DNA from: Hymenobacter negativus
GTDB taxonomy: Bacteria > Bacteroidota > Bacteroidia > Cytophagales > Hymenobacteraceae
Reading direction: 5' to 3'
DNA length: 64,000 nucleotides
NCBI RefSeq assembly: GCF_016056375.1
Contig: NZ_JAEDAE010000010.1
Coordinates: forward strand, 1 to 64,000
Shown here: positions 17,247 to 25,908 of the stretch, in pieces
Numbering within the stretch: the stretch's first letter is position 1
Layout: each line of letters opens with the position of its first letter
The notes under the pieces: generated by a model
What the model was told of the DNA's origin: nothing
The model's database searches: none
What the model saw: the letters and a program-made list of their open reading frames with translations, nothing else
Translations under genes and position numbers: made by a program

Positions 17247-18443
17247 ATGTACGCCACTCTCCAGCCCGACCTCACCCAGCAGCTTCAGGAAATCAAAGAT
17301 GCCGGCCTTTTTAAGAAGGAGCGCATCATTACCTCGCCCCAGGGCGCCGAAATTGAAACCAACGAAGCCGGCGAAGTGCTGAACTTCTGCGCCAACAACT
17401 ACCTGGGTCTGAGCTCACACCCCGAGGTCATCAAAGCCGCCAAGGAAGCCATCGACACGCACGGCTACGGCATGAGTTCGGTGCGCTTCATCTGCGGCAC
17501 GCAGGATATTCACAAGGAATTGGAGGCCAAGCTGGCCGAGTTTCTGGGCACCGAGGACACCATCCTCTACGCCGCTGCTTTCGATGCCAACGGCGGGGTT
17601 TTCGAGCCGCTGTTCAACGAGCAGGACGCCATTATTTCGGATGCCCTGAACCACGCCAGCATCATCGACGGCGTGCGCCTGTGCAAGGCCCAGCGCTACC
17701 GCTACGCCCACAACGACATGGCCGACCTGGAAAAACAGCTCCAGGACGCCGTGGCCAAAGGCACGCGCCACCGCATCATCGTCACCGACGGCTCGTTTTC
17801 GATGGACGGCACCATCGCGCAGCTCGACAAAATCTGCGACCTCGCCGACAAATACCAAGCCCTGGTGATGGTGGACGAATGCCACTCGTCGGGCTTCCTC
17901 GGTAAAACGGGGCGCGGCACCCACGAGTACCGCAACGTGATGGGCCGCGTCGACATCATCACCGGCACGCTGGGCAAGGCGCTGGGCGGGGCCATGGGCG
18001 GCTTCACCTCGGGCCGCAAGGAAATCATCGACATGCTGCGCCAGCGCAGCCGCCCCTACCTGTTCTCCAACACGCTGGCCCCGGCCATTGTGGGCGCCAG
18101 CCTGCGCGTGCTGGAGCTGCTGACGGAAAGCACCGCGTTGCGCGATAAGCTCGAAGAGAACACCAAATACTTCCGCGAAAAGATGACGGCCGCCGGCTTC
18201 GACATCACGCCCGGCGAGCATCCCATCGTACCCGTCATGCTCTACGATGCCAAGCTGGCCCAGGAATTCGCGGCCCGTATGCTTAAGGAGGGCATTTACG
18301 TGGTGGGCTTCTACTACCCCGTGGTGCCGCAGGGCAAAGCCCGCATCCGGGTGCAGCTCAGCGCCGGCCACGAGCGCGAGCATCTGGACAAAGCCATTGC
18401 TGCTTTCACCAAAGTGGGCAAAGAGCTGGAAGTGTTGAAATAA
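17247..18443 (+). CDS. kbl: 2-amino-3-ketobutyrate CoA ligase (glycine C-acetyltransferase)
   Basis: A 398-residue PLP enzyme of the alpha-oxoamine synthase family. It converts 2-amino-3-ketobutyrate plus CoA into glycine and acetyl-CoA, the second step of threonine breakdown. Motifs: FCANNYLGLSSHPEV, SVRFICGTQ, DALNHASIIDGVRLC, VMVDECHSSGFLG, and the PLP lysine Lys244 in GTLGKALGGAMGG, the same number as in the E. coli enzyme. Length is typical. The partner dehydrogenase is encoded at 14478-15470 on the opposite strand. Confidence 0.95.
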   Translation: MYATLQPDLTQQLQEIKDAGLFKKERIITSPQGAEIETNEAGEVLNFCANNYLGLSSHPEVIKAAKEAIDTHGYGMSSVRFICGTQDIHKELEAKLAEFLGTEDTILYAAAFDANGGVFEPLFNEQDAIISDALNHASIIDGVRLCKAQRYRYAHNDMADLEKQLQDAVAKGTRHRIIVTDGSFSMDGTIAQLDKICDLADKYQALVMVDECHSSGFLGKTGRGTHEYRNVMGRVDIITGTLGKALGGAMGGFTSGRKEIIDMLRQRSRPYLFSNTLAPAIVGASLRVLELLTESTALRDKLEENTKYFREKMTAAGFDITPGEHPIVPVMLYDAKLAQEFAARMLKEGIYVVGFYYPVVPQGKARIRVQLSAGHEREHLDKAIAAFTKVGKELEVLK

Positions 18444-18485
18444 ACCCGCCGGCTCAGTCAGTCGCTGAAGCTGTTTCATTAGCTA

Positions 18486-18523
18486 CAAAAAAAGCCCCGC
18501 TGGCAGCTGCCAGCGGGGCTTTT
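18486..18523. terminator. Bidirectional intrinsic terminator
   Basis: An A-run, the stem AGCCCCGCTGGCAG/CTGCCAGCGGGGCT and a short T-run lie between kbl and the convergent T9SS gene. Confidence 0.88.
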
Positions 18524-18544
18524 CAGTTGGCGCGAGGCGCTACG

Positions 18545-21500
18545 CTATTCGCGTACCACGCGCTGGGTCAGCACGCCTTCGGTGGTTTTCACGCGGAAGG
18601 TGTACACGCCCGAAGCCAGATGGCCGAGGTTCAGCGAGGCTGAGCCGGCGGCGATGGTGCTGGTGTGCACCACCTGGCCCAGCGAGTTCAGCACGGTCAG
18701 CTGCGACGCCGTGGCGCGGGGGCCGCGCAGCTCCAGCGTGAGGCTGCCGTTGGGCGTGGGGTTGGGGTACACCAGCAGGCTCACACCCGTGAGCGAAGCC
18801 GTTTGCGTACCGGTCACCGTCACCGAAATGGCGTTGGACGGGGCCGACGAGCAACCCGAGGCCGAAGTCACCACCACGGTATAGTTGCCATTCTGGGCAC
18901 CGGGCTGGAGCAGCAGCGTGTTGCTGGTGCCAGGAGCCGTGGTCACGGGAATGCCGTTGCGGAAGAACTGGTAGGTAACCCCGGCCAGGGCCGGCGTGCT
19001 CAGCAATACCCCACCGCCCTGGGGCGTCGAGGTGAGCGTGGGCGTTACCACCCCGAAGTTGATGGTGATGGTGGTGCTGGACGATGTGCCGCTGCAAGCG
19101 CCCGACGTAGCCACCGTGTTGAGGATGGTGTAGGTGCCGTCGCTGGTGGCCGTGGCCAGGTTGATAGCGCCCGTGGTCGGGTCCACGCTCAGGCCCAGGC
19201 CCGTGGTCGAGAACGTACCGGCCACCGCGCCGGGGGCCAGCACCGGCAGCACCGGCGTGGTCGAGCCCGTGCAATACGTGCCAGCGGGGTAGCTGAAGGC
19301 CGCGTTCGGCGGCGTAGCCAGCGTCAGCACTACCCGGCCCGTCGAGGTGCACGAGGCCGTGGGGCCGGTGGGCGTCAGGGTGAGGGTCACGGTGCCGGCG
19401 GTTACGTCGGCGGCCGAGGGCGTGTAGGTTGCGTTCAGCGTGGTGGCATTGGGCGAGAACGTGCCCGTGCCGCTGGTGGTGTAGGTAGCGCCCGTGGCCG
19501 AACCGGCGATGGTGCCGGCCAGCTGGTAGGGGTTGCGGCCGCAGCTGGTAGCGGCGGCCACCGGCAGCGAAGCCACCAGGCCCGGCGTCACGTTAACCAC
19601 AATCGGGGTGCGCGAAGCACCGATGCACTCCGAGCCAATCTGCCAGTTGTAGAAGAAATAATAGTACGAGGACAACGTAGCGCCCGTGATGCTCACCGTG
19701 CCGCTAGGCGAGGTGTAGGGGTACGTGGTGGCCGGCACGGCCGAGGTGTAGTCCCGAATCAGGGCCGGCGTAGCGGCGCTCAGGTACAGCGTGTAGCTAC
19801 CGGCGGCGGGCACGGCGAAATTCAGCGTGAGCACCGTGGGCGACACCGTGGCCGTGGTGTTGGCCGGTACTGGCACCGTAATGGTAGCCAGGGCACCCGT
19901 CGTGCTGGTCGTGCTGCCCGAGAGCAGGTTGATGGTAGCCGTACCAGCCGCTGCGTTGGCCGTGCGGTACACCGTCACGGTAGCAATGGTAGTGGGGCCA
20001 GTGGTGGTGAAGTACAAGCCACCGCCGGTATTGGTACCGTCGGTGCCGTTGGTCAGGGTCTTGCCCACGTTTTCGGTGCCGCCTGCGAAGGCCTCAGCGT
20101 AGTAGGTGGTGTTAGCCGTGAGGGCTGGGGTCACGAAGGGGTTGCCGGTGCCGATAGCCGTGCCGCCGGTAGCCGCCGCGAAGTAGCGCACCGAAATACC
20201 CGTGGGTACCGTGGCCGAAAGCGTAGCCGTGCCGCCCGCGCAGGTGCTGAGCGGCGAGGGAGCCGCCGTAATCTGCGGGTTGTTCACCGTGATAGCGGCC
20301 ACGTTACTGTACACCACGTTGGTGTTGCAGGTGCTGCGCACGCGGTAATAGGTGGTGCTGTTGAGCACGGGCGTGGTGTACGTAGCCGAGGTAGCACCGG
20401 CAATGTCCGTGAAGGTGCCAGTGGCGCTGGTGCTGCTCTGGTACTGGAGGCTACCGTTGGCAGCGCCGGTCAGGGTCAGCGAAGCGGTGCCGCTCACGCA
20501 GATGTTGAAGGTAGCGGGCGAAAGCACGCCGGCCACCGGAGCTACGACCGTGCGGGTAGCAGCGGGGGTCAGCACGTTGTTGGTCGTGTTGGCATCGCCC
20601 ACTACGGTAGCCGTCACGGCAAACGAGTAGGTGCCCAGCGCGGTCATGTTCAGCGTGCCGGTCAGGGTCACGTTCAGGGTAGCGCCGCTGGCCAGGGTGC
20701 CCGTGCTCACGGTGCCGGGGAAGGTTTGGGTGGTGCCGCCGGGCAGCGTAACCACTACCGATACCGTAGCCGGCGTGGTGGCGAAGTTGAGGGTCGAAGT
20801 ACCGGCGTTGCGAATCTGCACAATCACCGCCTCGGCGGCGCTGTAGCAGCTCGTGCCCGTAGCGGGGCCCAGCAGGGCCACCGGAGCCACGTCCACGGCT
20901 ACCGGCGTAAACTCGTAAGCGCCCAGGTCGGGCGTTGCACCGCGGGTTGCGCCCGTGATGTCGTCGGTCACGCGGGTGAGCGGCGTGCCGGCGTTATTCA
21001 GCAGCACGTTGCTGGGCAGCAGGTTGCCGGTACTGGCCCCCACAAATACCGGGTCGGCGGAGATGCTGTTCTGGTCGAACGCACCACTGTTGGCGGCCTG
21101 CAGGTTGGCCAGCGTTACGAGGGCCGAGCTGTAGTAGCCCACGTTGCCGTTGGGCACATAGATGTCGTTGTAGTTGCTGCTGGTCGGGGCCGTCGAGTAG
21201 TACAGGCCGTACTTGGTGCCCGTACCGGCCCGGGTGATGCTCACCACGTTGTTCTTCACCTCGGTGCTGGCGCCGGAGTTGTAGATGCCGTAGAGGGTGT
21301 TGGTGTTGGTCGACTGGTCGTCCGCGTTGATGCTGTTGTTGTAGATGCGGCTGAAAGCAGCGCCCGAATTGTAGATGAGGTACTGTGTGCCCGCGCCGTT
21401 GATGTTGTACAGCACGTTGTTCACCACGTCGTTGGTGGTAGTGGCCGTGGCCCCGGTGCTGGTGGCCAGATAGATGCCGTAGATGGTATTGGTCGAAGTG

Positions 21501-22954
21501 GGGTTGCCCGTGAACGGGTCGTGCAGGCGGTTTTTCTCGATGGCCTGGCTGCGCGACGAGCCGAAGGAGTAGAGGCCGTAGAACGTGCTGGGGTTGGTGC
21601 GCAGGGCGCGGCTCACGTCGTTGCCGATGAACCGGGCACCGTCCTGATACCCCGAGTAAATGCCGTAGGTATAGAAGTCGCGCACGTTGTTGTTCTGTAC
21701 CACGTTGCCCGTGTTCAGCGAAGTCGTGGAGTTGCCATACAGCGTGATGCCGTAGTAGCCGCCGTTGATGGTGTTGCCCTGAATGGTCAGGTTGTTGGCC
21801 GAGTTGCCGCTGGTGGTGGCACTGGTCGTCGAGCCGTTCACCACAATGCCCGCAAAGTTGCTCGACGTGGTGGCGATGTCCGCGTTAATGGTGTTGTTGG
21901 TGATGCGGTCGTTGTCGGCCGCATTGGTCAGCAGCACGCCGTAGCCGTAAGTGGCCGCCGGCGATGCCCCGGTGCCGCCCGTGGCGTCAATGTTCAGGTT
22001 GTTGATGGTGGTGTAGTCGGTGCCATTAAGCTGCACCACGGCCCGCTGCGAGCTGTTGGTGGAGGCATACTGGATGGTGCGCCCGCCGCCGTTCACCACA
22101 ATGGTGTTGGTGGCGCTCACGCCGTTCACATCGTTCAGCAAAAACTGCTCGGTGTAGGGGCCGCCCGAAACCGTGAAGGTCACCGGGCCGCTGATGCCGT
22201 CCTGGTTCAGGCGGTTCGCCGCATCGGTGAAGCTGGTGAAGTTGGTGCCGGCCGTGGGCAGGGCGCTGTTGATGGTGTAAGCCCCGCTGATGGGAACTGC
22301 CACGCGGCTGGTTACCGAAATGTTGTCAATCGTGGCCGGGGGCTGCACACCGCCCGTGCCGTCATTGCGCCAGGAAAAAATCAGGCGCTGGGTGCTGCCG
22401 GCAAGGCTGCCCGGCAGTTGAATCGTGGTGCGGCCAAAGGCCGTTTGCAGGTTGAGCTGGGCCAGCACGGTGACACCGGCGGTGCTCAGCGTGGTGCCGG
22501 CTACCGGCGTAAACGAGGTGGGAGCCACCTGCACCAGGATGTAGTCGTAGATGCTTTCGCCCCCGGCTTTCCAGTCGAAGCTCAGCTGAATGTTGCCCTG
22601 GCCAGCAGCCACGGTCACATCGCGGTACATGTGCACAAACGACGACGACGTGATGGTGTACGCGTTGCTCACGCCCGCGTCGTTGCTGATGTAAGCCGAT
22701 TTGGTGCCCGTAGTGGTCGGGCCATTGCCGCCGGCCGTGCCCACCGCCCATTGGTTGACCACGGTGCCGTTTACGAGCGTGAAGCTGTTGGTGGCGCCTT
22801 CAAAATCTTCGTTGAAGACCGTGGTGGTTTGGGCCTGCGCCCCTAGGCCACCCAAGAGCAGAAGCCCGGCGCCAAACAGGCGCGTGAACCGCTTTGGTGA
22901 TGACAGGGCACGGAGCAGCAACCCCTGCTGCTCGCGGAGTATTGTTTTGTGCAT
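18545..22954 (-). CDS. Giant secreted beta-helix/Ig-like protein with T9SS sorting domain
   Basis: A 1469-residue secreted protein. A long N-terminal region leads to a signal segment (FGAGLLLLGGLGAQAQ, about 27-42). A beta-sandwich 'MAM-like' domain follows (about 45-210, NEDFEGATNSF). Then comes a right-handed parallel beta-helix (about 225-680) with many IxxNTI, NNLTIQGN and YGIY rungs. CARDB/Ig-like modules rich in Thr/Ala/Gly come next (about 680-1370). The last 90 residues are a type A T9SS domain (LLVYPNPTPNGSLTLEL ... LNSLGQVVHTS ... LASGVYTFRVKT). Likely a surface adhesin or glycan-binding protein. A 1393-codon open frame on the opposite strand is a compositional shadow. Confidence 0.88.
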   Translation of the reverse strand: MHKTILREQQGLLLRALSSPKRFTRLFGAGLLLLGGLGAQAQTTTVFNEDFEGATNSFTLVNGTVVNQWAVGTAGGNGPTTTGTKSAYISNDAGVSNAYTITSSSFVHMYRDVTVAAGQGNIQLSFDWKAGGESIYDYILVQVAPTSFTPVAGTTLSTAGVTVLAQLNLQTAFGRTTIQLPGSLAGSTQRLIFSWRNDGTGGVQPPATIDNISVTSRVAVPISGAYTINSALPTAGTNFTSFTDAANRLNQDGISGPVTFTVSGGPYTEQFLLNDVNGVSATNTIVVNGGGRTIQYASTNSSQRAVVQLNGTDYTTINNLNIDATGGTGASPAATYGYGVLLTNAADNDRITNNTINADIATTSSNFAGIVVNGSTTSATTSGNSANNLTIQGNTINGGYYGITLYGNSTTSLNTGNVVQNNNVRDFYTYGIYSGYQDGARFIGNDVSRALRTNPSTFYGLYSFGSSRSQAIEKNRLHDPFTGNPTSTNTIYGIYLATSTGATATTTNDVVNNVLYNINGAGTQYLIYNSGAAFSRIYNNSINADDQSTNTNTLYGIYNSGASTEVKNNVVSITRAGTGTKYGLYYSTAPTSSNYNDIYVPNGNVGYYSSALVTLANLQAANSGAFDQNSISADPVFVGASTGNLLPSNVLLNNAGTPLTRVTDDITGATRGATPDLGAYEFTPVAVDVAPVALLGPATGTSCYSAAEAVIVQIRNAGTSTLNFATTPATVSVVVTLPGGTTQTFPGTVSTGTLASGATLNVTLTGTLNMTALGTYSFAVTATVVGDANTTNNVLTPAATRTVVAPVAGVLSPATFNICVSGTASLTLTGAANGSLQYQSSTSATGTFTDIAGATSATYTTPVLNSTTYYRVRSTCNTNVVYSNVAAITVNNPQITAAPSPLSTCAGGTATLSATVPTGISVRYFAAATGGTAIGTGNPFVTPALTANTTYYAEAFAGGTENVGKTLTNGTDGTNTGGGLYFTTTGPTTIATVTVYRTANAAAGTATINLLSGSTTSTTGALATITVPVPANTTATVSPTVLTLNFAVPAAGSYTLYLSAATPALIRDYTSAVPATTYPYTSPSGTVSITGATLSSYYYFFYNWQIGSECIGASRTPIVVNVTPGLVASLPVAAATSCGRNPYQLAGTIAGSATGATYTTSGTGTFSPNATTLNATYTPSAADVTAGTVTLTLTPTGPTASCTSTGRVVLTLATPPNAAFSYPAGTYCTGSTTPVLPVLAPGAVAGTFSTTGLGLSVDPTTGAINLATATSDGTYTILNTVATSGACSGTSSSTTITINFGVVTPTLTSTPQGGGVLLSTPALAGVTYQFFRNGIPVTTAPGTSNTLLLQPGAQNGNYTVVVTSASGCSSAPSNAISVTVTGTQTASLTGVSLLVYPNPTPNGSLTLELRGPRATASQLTVLNSLGQVVHTSTIAAGSASLNLGHLASGVYTFRVKTTEGVLTQRVVRE

Positions 22955-23299
22955 AAGACAAAAGGGTAAAAAGAATGAATACGGGGGTGAAAAAGGGGAA
23001 TGAACGAAAAAATCGGGTGGTGGCGCAGCGTCTAGAAACCGTTCCGAAGTTGGTCGGCAGTCGGACTTTGCTTACAAGGGCGGTGGGTGAATCGCACCAA
23101 AACACAACTGCCTAATAAAGGCACAGTACAGAACGCTACGAGAAAAGTAAAAACGAAAAGCTCAGAAACCTAATCGGCCGCTGGCAGCGGGCGAAATCAC
23201 CCGGCCCCATACTGTAATATTATTATTTGATTAACAATCAAATACGGTTGTTAAAATGATTTTGCCGCGTTGCCCCTATCCCGCGGCCGGAACGGGCCG
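22955..23299. other. 345-base intergenic region, no gene seen
   Basis: Lower in GC than its surroundings. It must hold the promoter of the giant T9SS gene (minus strand), but I find no good TAnnTTTG box. An AT-rich hairpin (ATTTGATT/AATCAAAT, about 23225-23243) follows the cdaA stop and might act as a weak terminator. No plausible open frame. Confidence 0.5.
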
Positions 23300-24133
23300 C
23301 TAAGCAGCGGCTTCGGCTTTGCGCGAGGCATTGGCGGCGTTGGGAGCCGGGGCCAGGAGCCACTCGTTCAGGCGGGCGCGCAACTCGCCAGAGCCCAGAT
23401 TGCGGAATACTTCGCCGTGGCGCACGAGGCTCATGGCCCCGGTTTCTTCGCTCACCACGAGCACCACGGCGTCGGTGATTTCGCTCAGGCCAATGGCGGC
23501 GCGGTGGCGCAGGCCGAGGGAGGCGGGCACGTCGGGGTTTTCGCTCACAGGCAGGATGCAGCGAGCGGCCCGCAGGCGGCCGTTGGATACAATCACGGCC
23601 CCATCGTGCAGGGGACTGGTCTTGTTGAAAATGGAGAGCAGCAGGCGCTTGCTGATTTCGGCATCGAGCCGGTCGCCGGATTCGGCGAAAGCCGTGAGGT
23701 CGGAGGCCTGCGTGAAGCAGATAAGCGCGCCGGTGTACTTGTTGGATAGGCTTTTGGCGGCCTCCACGAAAGGGCTGATGGGCAGCGGGGCCACCTCGGC
23801 GGGGCGGCCCCAGGCCCAGCCGCGCATCCGCTCCAGGGCCGTGGCTTTGCCCACATTCAGCAAAAACCGCCGGATTTCCTGCTGAAATAAAATGATGCTG
23901 GCCAGCACGCCCACGCTCATAAACTGCCCCAGAATCTTGGTGAGCAGCTCCATGCCGGTGGCCTTCACCACCAAGTACAGCAGGTAGAACGACACCAGCC
24001 CCAGCGCCACATTCAGCGCCACCGAGCCGCGCAACAGCTTGTAGAGCTGGTAGAGCAGCACCGTCACCAGCAATACATCGGCCGCGTCAATCCAGCCGAA
24101 ATGCAGGAAATTGATGGGGAATGGGCCGGTCAT
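23300..24133 (-). CDS. cdaA: Diadenylate cyclase CdaA
   Basis: A 277-residue membrane enzyme that condenses two ATP into cyclic di-AMP. Three N-terminal helices (about 17-35, 38-56, 68-86) precede the DAC domain. The domain has the catalytic DGA motif (HDGAVIV, 177-179), RHR (LRHRAAIG, 209-211) and the SEETGAMS loop. Length and layout fit CdaA rather than DisA, which carries a DNA-binding end. Its gene lies directly downstream of folP, a common order in Bacteroidota; a family A repeat sits in the gap. c-di-AMP usually controls potassium and osmolyte balance and wall stress. Confidence 0.95.
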   Translation of the reverse strand: MTGPFPINFLHFGWIDAADVLLVTVLLYQLYKLLRGSVALNVALGLVSFYLLYLVVKATGMELLTKILGQFMSVGVLASIILFQQEIRRFLLNVGKATALERMRGWAWGRPAEVAPLPISPFVEAAKSLSNKYTGALICFTQASDLTAFAESGDRLDAEISKRLLLSIFNKTSPLHDGAVIVSNGRLRAARCILPVSENPDVPASLGLRHRAAIGLSEITDAVVLVVSEETGAMSLVRHGEVFRNLGSGELRARLNEWLLAPAPNAANASRKAEAAA

Positions 24134-24164
24134 CGGGTGGGTGGGGAGAATGAGAAGACGCTTT

Positions 24165-24261
24165 TCATCCTAAGCTTGCAAAGGACCTTATCACCGCCGA
24201 ACTGGTTGCAGTAAGTTCAACCGGCCCGGACGTGATAAGGTCCTTCGCAAGCTCAGGATGA
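24165..24261. repeat. Inverted repeat, family A copy 4 (full length)
   Basis: Arms 24165-24194 and 24232-24261 (TCATCCT-AGC-TGC-AAGGACCTTATCAC type). The centre, with GGTTGCAGTAAGTTCAA, matches the centre of the copy at 28166, so these two are whole related elements. It lies between folP and cdaA on the minus strand. Confidence 0.85.
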
Positions 24262-24285
24262 CAAACGCCCTTCAAATTACGGCCT

Positions 24286-25164
24286 TTATTCCGCCATTGG
24301 AAAGGTATTGGCAAATAATTGTATGGTTTGATGGGCTTCGGCCACGTCGTGGGCCCGCAATAGCTTCGCGCCGCCCTGCAGGGCCACCATGTGCAGGGCC
24401 GTGGTGCCGTTGAGGGCCGTTTCGGGGCCGAGGCCGAGGGGGCCGTACACCATGCGCTTGCGCGAGAGGGCGGCCAGCACGGGCAGGCCCAGCGCCTGCA
24501 GTTCGGGCAGGCGGCGCAGCAGCTCGTGGCTTTGGGCGGCCGTTTTGGCAAAGCCGAAGCCGGGGTCGAGCAGCACATCGGTTACGCCCAGGGTGCGCAG
24601 GGCCGCCAGGCCGTCGCGGAAGTAGCGCAGCAGGGTGAGCACCAAGTCGTCTTCGTAGTGCGTTAGCTTGGCCATGGTTTGGGGCGTGCCGCGCAGGTGC
24701 ATCAGCACGTAGGGCACGCGCAGACGGGCCACGGTGGCAAACATTTCTTTGTCGAGCAGGCCGCCGCCCACGTCGTTCACCAAGTCGGCCCCGGCCTGCA
24801 CGGCGGCTTCGGCCACACCGGCCCGGAAGGTATCGGCGGAGACAAAGGCCTGCGGGAATTCCCGGCGCAAGGCCTCCACGGCGGGCAGCAGGCGGCGGGT
24901 TTCTTCTTCGGCCGAAATGTCTTCGGCTCCGGGACGGGTGCTGTAGGCGCCGAGGTCGAGCACGGCGGCGCCGGCCTGCAACATGGCTTCGGCGCGGGCC
25001 AGCAGGTCTTTTTCCGAAGCCACGCGGCTACCGGCGAAGAAGGAATCGGGCGTGAGGTTGAGGATTCCCATCACCTGCGGGCGGCGCAAATTGAGCAGGC
25101 GGCCGTGGGGGCTGAGGAGTGATTGAGCGGCTGAGTGACTGAGTGACTGGAGGGGAAGGGACAT
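24286..25164 (-). CDS. folP: Dihydropteroate synthase
   Basis: A 292-residue TIM-barrel enzyme that joins p-aminobenzoate to dihydropterin pyrophosphate in folate synthesis. Motifs: MGILNLTPDSF, DLGAYSTRPGAE, SADTFRAGV, VNDVGGG, MHLRGTPQTM, LLDPGFGFAKT and LSRKRM, all in family order. The N-terminal residues of about 5-16 (LQSLSHSAAQSL) are encoded by one arm of a dispersed inverted repeat and have no counterpart in the family, so the native start was probably overwritten. I use the ATG at 25164; a non-ATG start nearer RLLNLRRP cannot be excluded. Confidence 0.93.
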   Translation of the reverse strand: MSLPLQSLSHSAAQSLLSPHGRLLNLRRPQVMGILNLTPDSFFAGSRVASEKDLLARAEAMLQAGAAVLDLGAYSTRPGAEDISAEEETRRLLPAVEALRREFPQAFVSADTFRAGVAEAAVQAGADLVNDVGGGLLDKEMFATVARLRVPYVLMHLRGTPQTMAKLTHYEDDLVLTLLRYFRDGLAALRTLGVTDVLLDPGFGFAKTAAQSHELLRRLPELQALGLPVLAALSRKRMVYGPLGLGPETALNGTTALHMVALQGGAKLLRAHDVAEAHQTIQLFANTFPMAE

Positions 25165-25275
25165 AGAGCGAGGCGGGGGGCGTTGCGGGCTCAATATCCA
25201 ATGTCCGAAGCGAACTTGCGGCCGTGAAGGCGCTGCTACTTCATTCACTCAGTCACTCCCTCACTCAGTCACTCC
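25116..25275. repeat. Inverted repeat, family E (GAGTGACTGAGTGA arms)
   Basis: Arms 25116-25149 and 25242-25275, about 34 bases and well matched, each a tandem of GAGTGACT-like units. The left arm is inside the 5' end of folP; the right arm ends one base before the TTG start of the DUF1599 gene. The element thus spans the whole divergent promoter region. Confidence 0.75.
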
Positions 25276-25812
25276 TTGCAAACTCCCGAACACTACGACC
25301 TGCTGCTGGCCCGCTGCCGCACCCTCTTTCTGGCCAAAACCCACGATTATGGCACGGCGTGGCGCATTTTGCGCCTGCCTTCGGTCACGGACCAGATTTT
25401 TATCAAGGCCAACCGCATCCGGACCATTCAGGAAACCGGCGTGCAGCTAGTGGCCGATGACGTGAACGAGGAGTTCGTGGCTATCATCAACTACTGCCTC
25501 ATTGCCCTGATGCAACTGCACCTGCCGAAGGACACGCCGCTCGACATGACGCCGGAGGCCGTGGCCCTCGCCTACGACCACGAAGCTGCCGAAAACCGCC
25601 GCCTGCTGCTGGCCAAAAACCACGACTACGGCGAAGCCTGGCGGCAAATGCGCGTGGCCAGTATCACCGACCTGATTCTGATGAAGCTGCACCGCGTGAA
25701 GCAGCTCGAAGACATTGGCGGGGCGGCGCTGGTGAGCGAGAGCGTGGAAGGCAGCTACCGCGACATGCTGAACTACGCCGTATTTGCGCTGATTTTGCGG
25801 GGCGAAGGGTAG
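25276..25812 (+). CDS. DUF1599 domain protein with two duplicated halves
   Basis: A 178-residue protein of DUF1599, function unknown. The two halves repeat the same pattern: RTLFLAKTHDYGTAWRILR...SVTDQIFIKANRI...ETG and RLLLAKNHDYGEAWRQMR...SITDLILMKLHRV...DIGG. This is an internal duplication of about 85 residues. KxHDYGxAW is the conserved core. No ATG precedes the conserved block, so I use TTG at 25276, directly after a repeat arm. It is followed in the same direction by the DoxX-like gene, a neighbourhood seen in other Bacteroidota. Confidence 0.85.
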   Translation: MQTPEHYDLLLARCRTLFLAKTHDYGTAWRILRLPSVTDQIFIKANRIRTIQETGVQLVADDVNEEFVAIINYCLIALMQLHLPKDTPLDMTPEAVALAYDHEAAENRRLLLAKNHDYGEAWRQMRVASITDLILMKLHRVKQLEDIGGAALVSESVEGSYRDMLNYAVFALILRGEG

Positions 25813-25895
25813 CATCTGTGATGGTGCACTCTACCTGACGTTCTTACTTATCGCCTCATAACCCCACACCTGGCCCCTGCGTTTTGCCACCGGCT

Positions 25896-25903
25896 TACCT
25901 TTG
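25896..25903 (+). promoter_or_regulatory. Putative -7 box, five bases before the DoxX-like ATG
   Basis: TACCTTTG matches TAnnTTTG. It ends five bases before ATG 25909, predicting a leaderless transcript. No -33 element at 19-20 bases. Confidence 0.45.
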
Positions 25904-25908
25904 TTTTT

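Noticed and set aside
18665..22846. A 1393-codon open frame on the plus strand opposite the giant T9SS gene
   Set aside because: It is Arg/Gly/Ala/His-rich low-complexity translation with no domain, exactly antisense to a gene with signal peptide and sorting domain. It results from GC-rich third positions.
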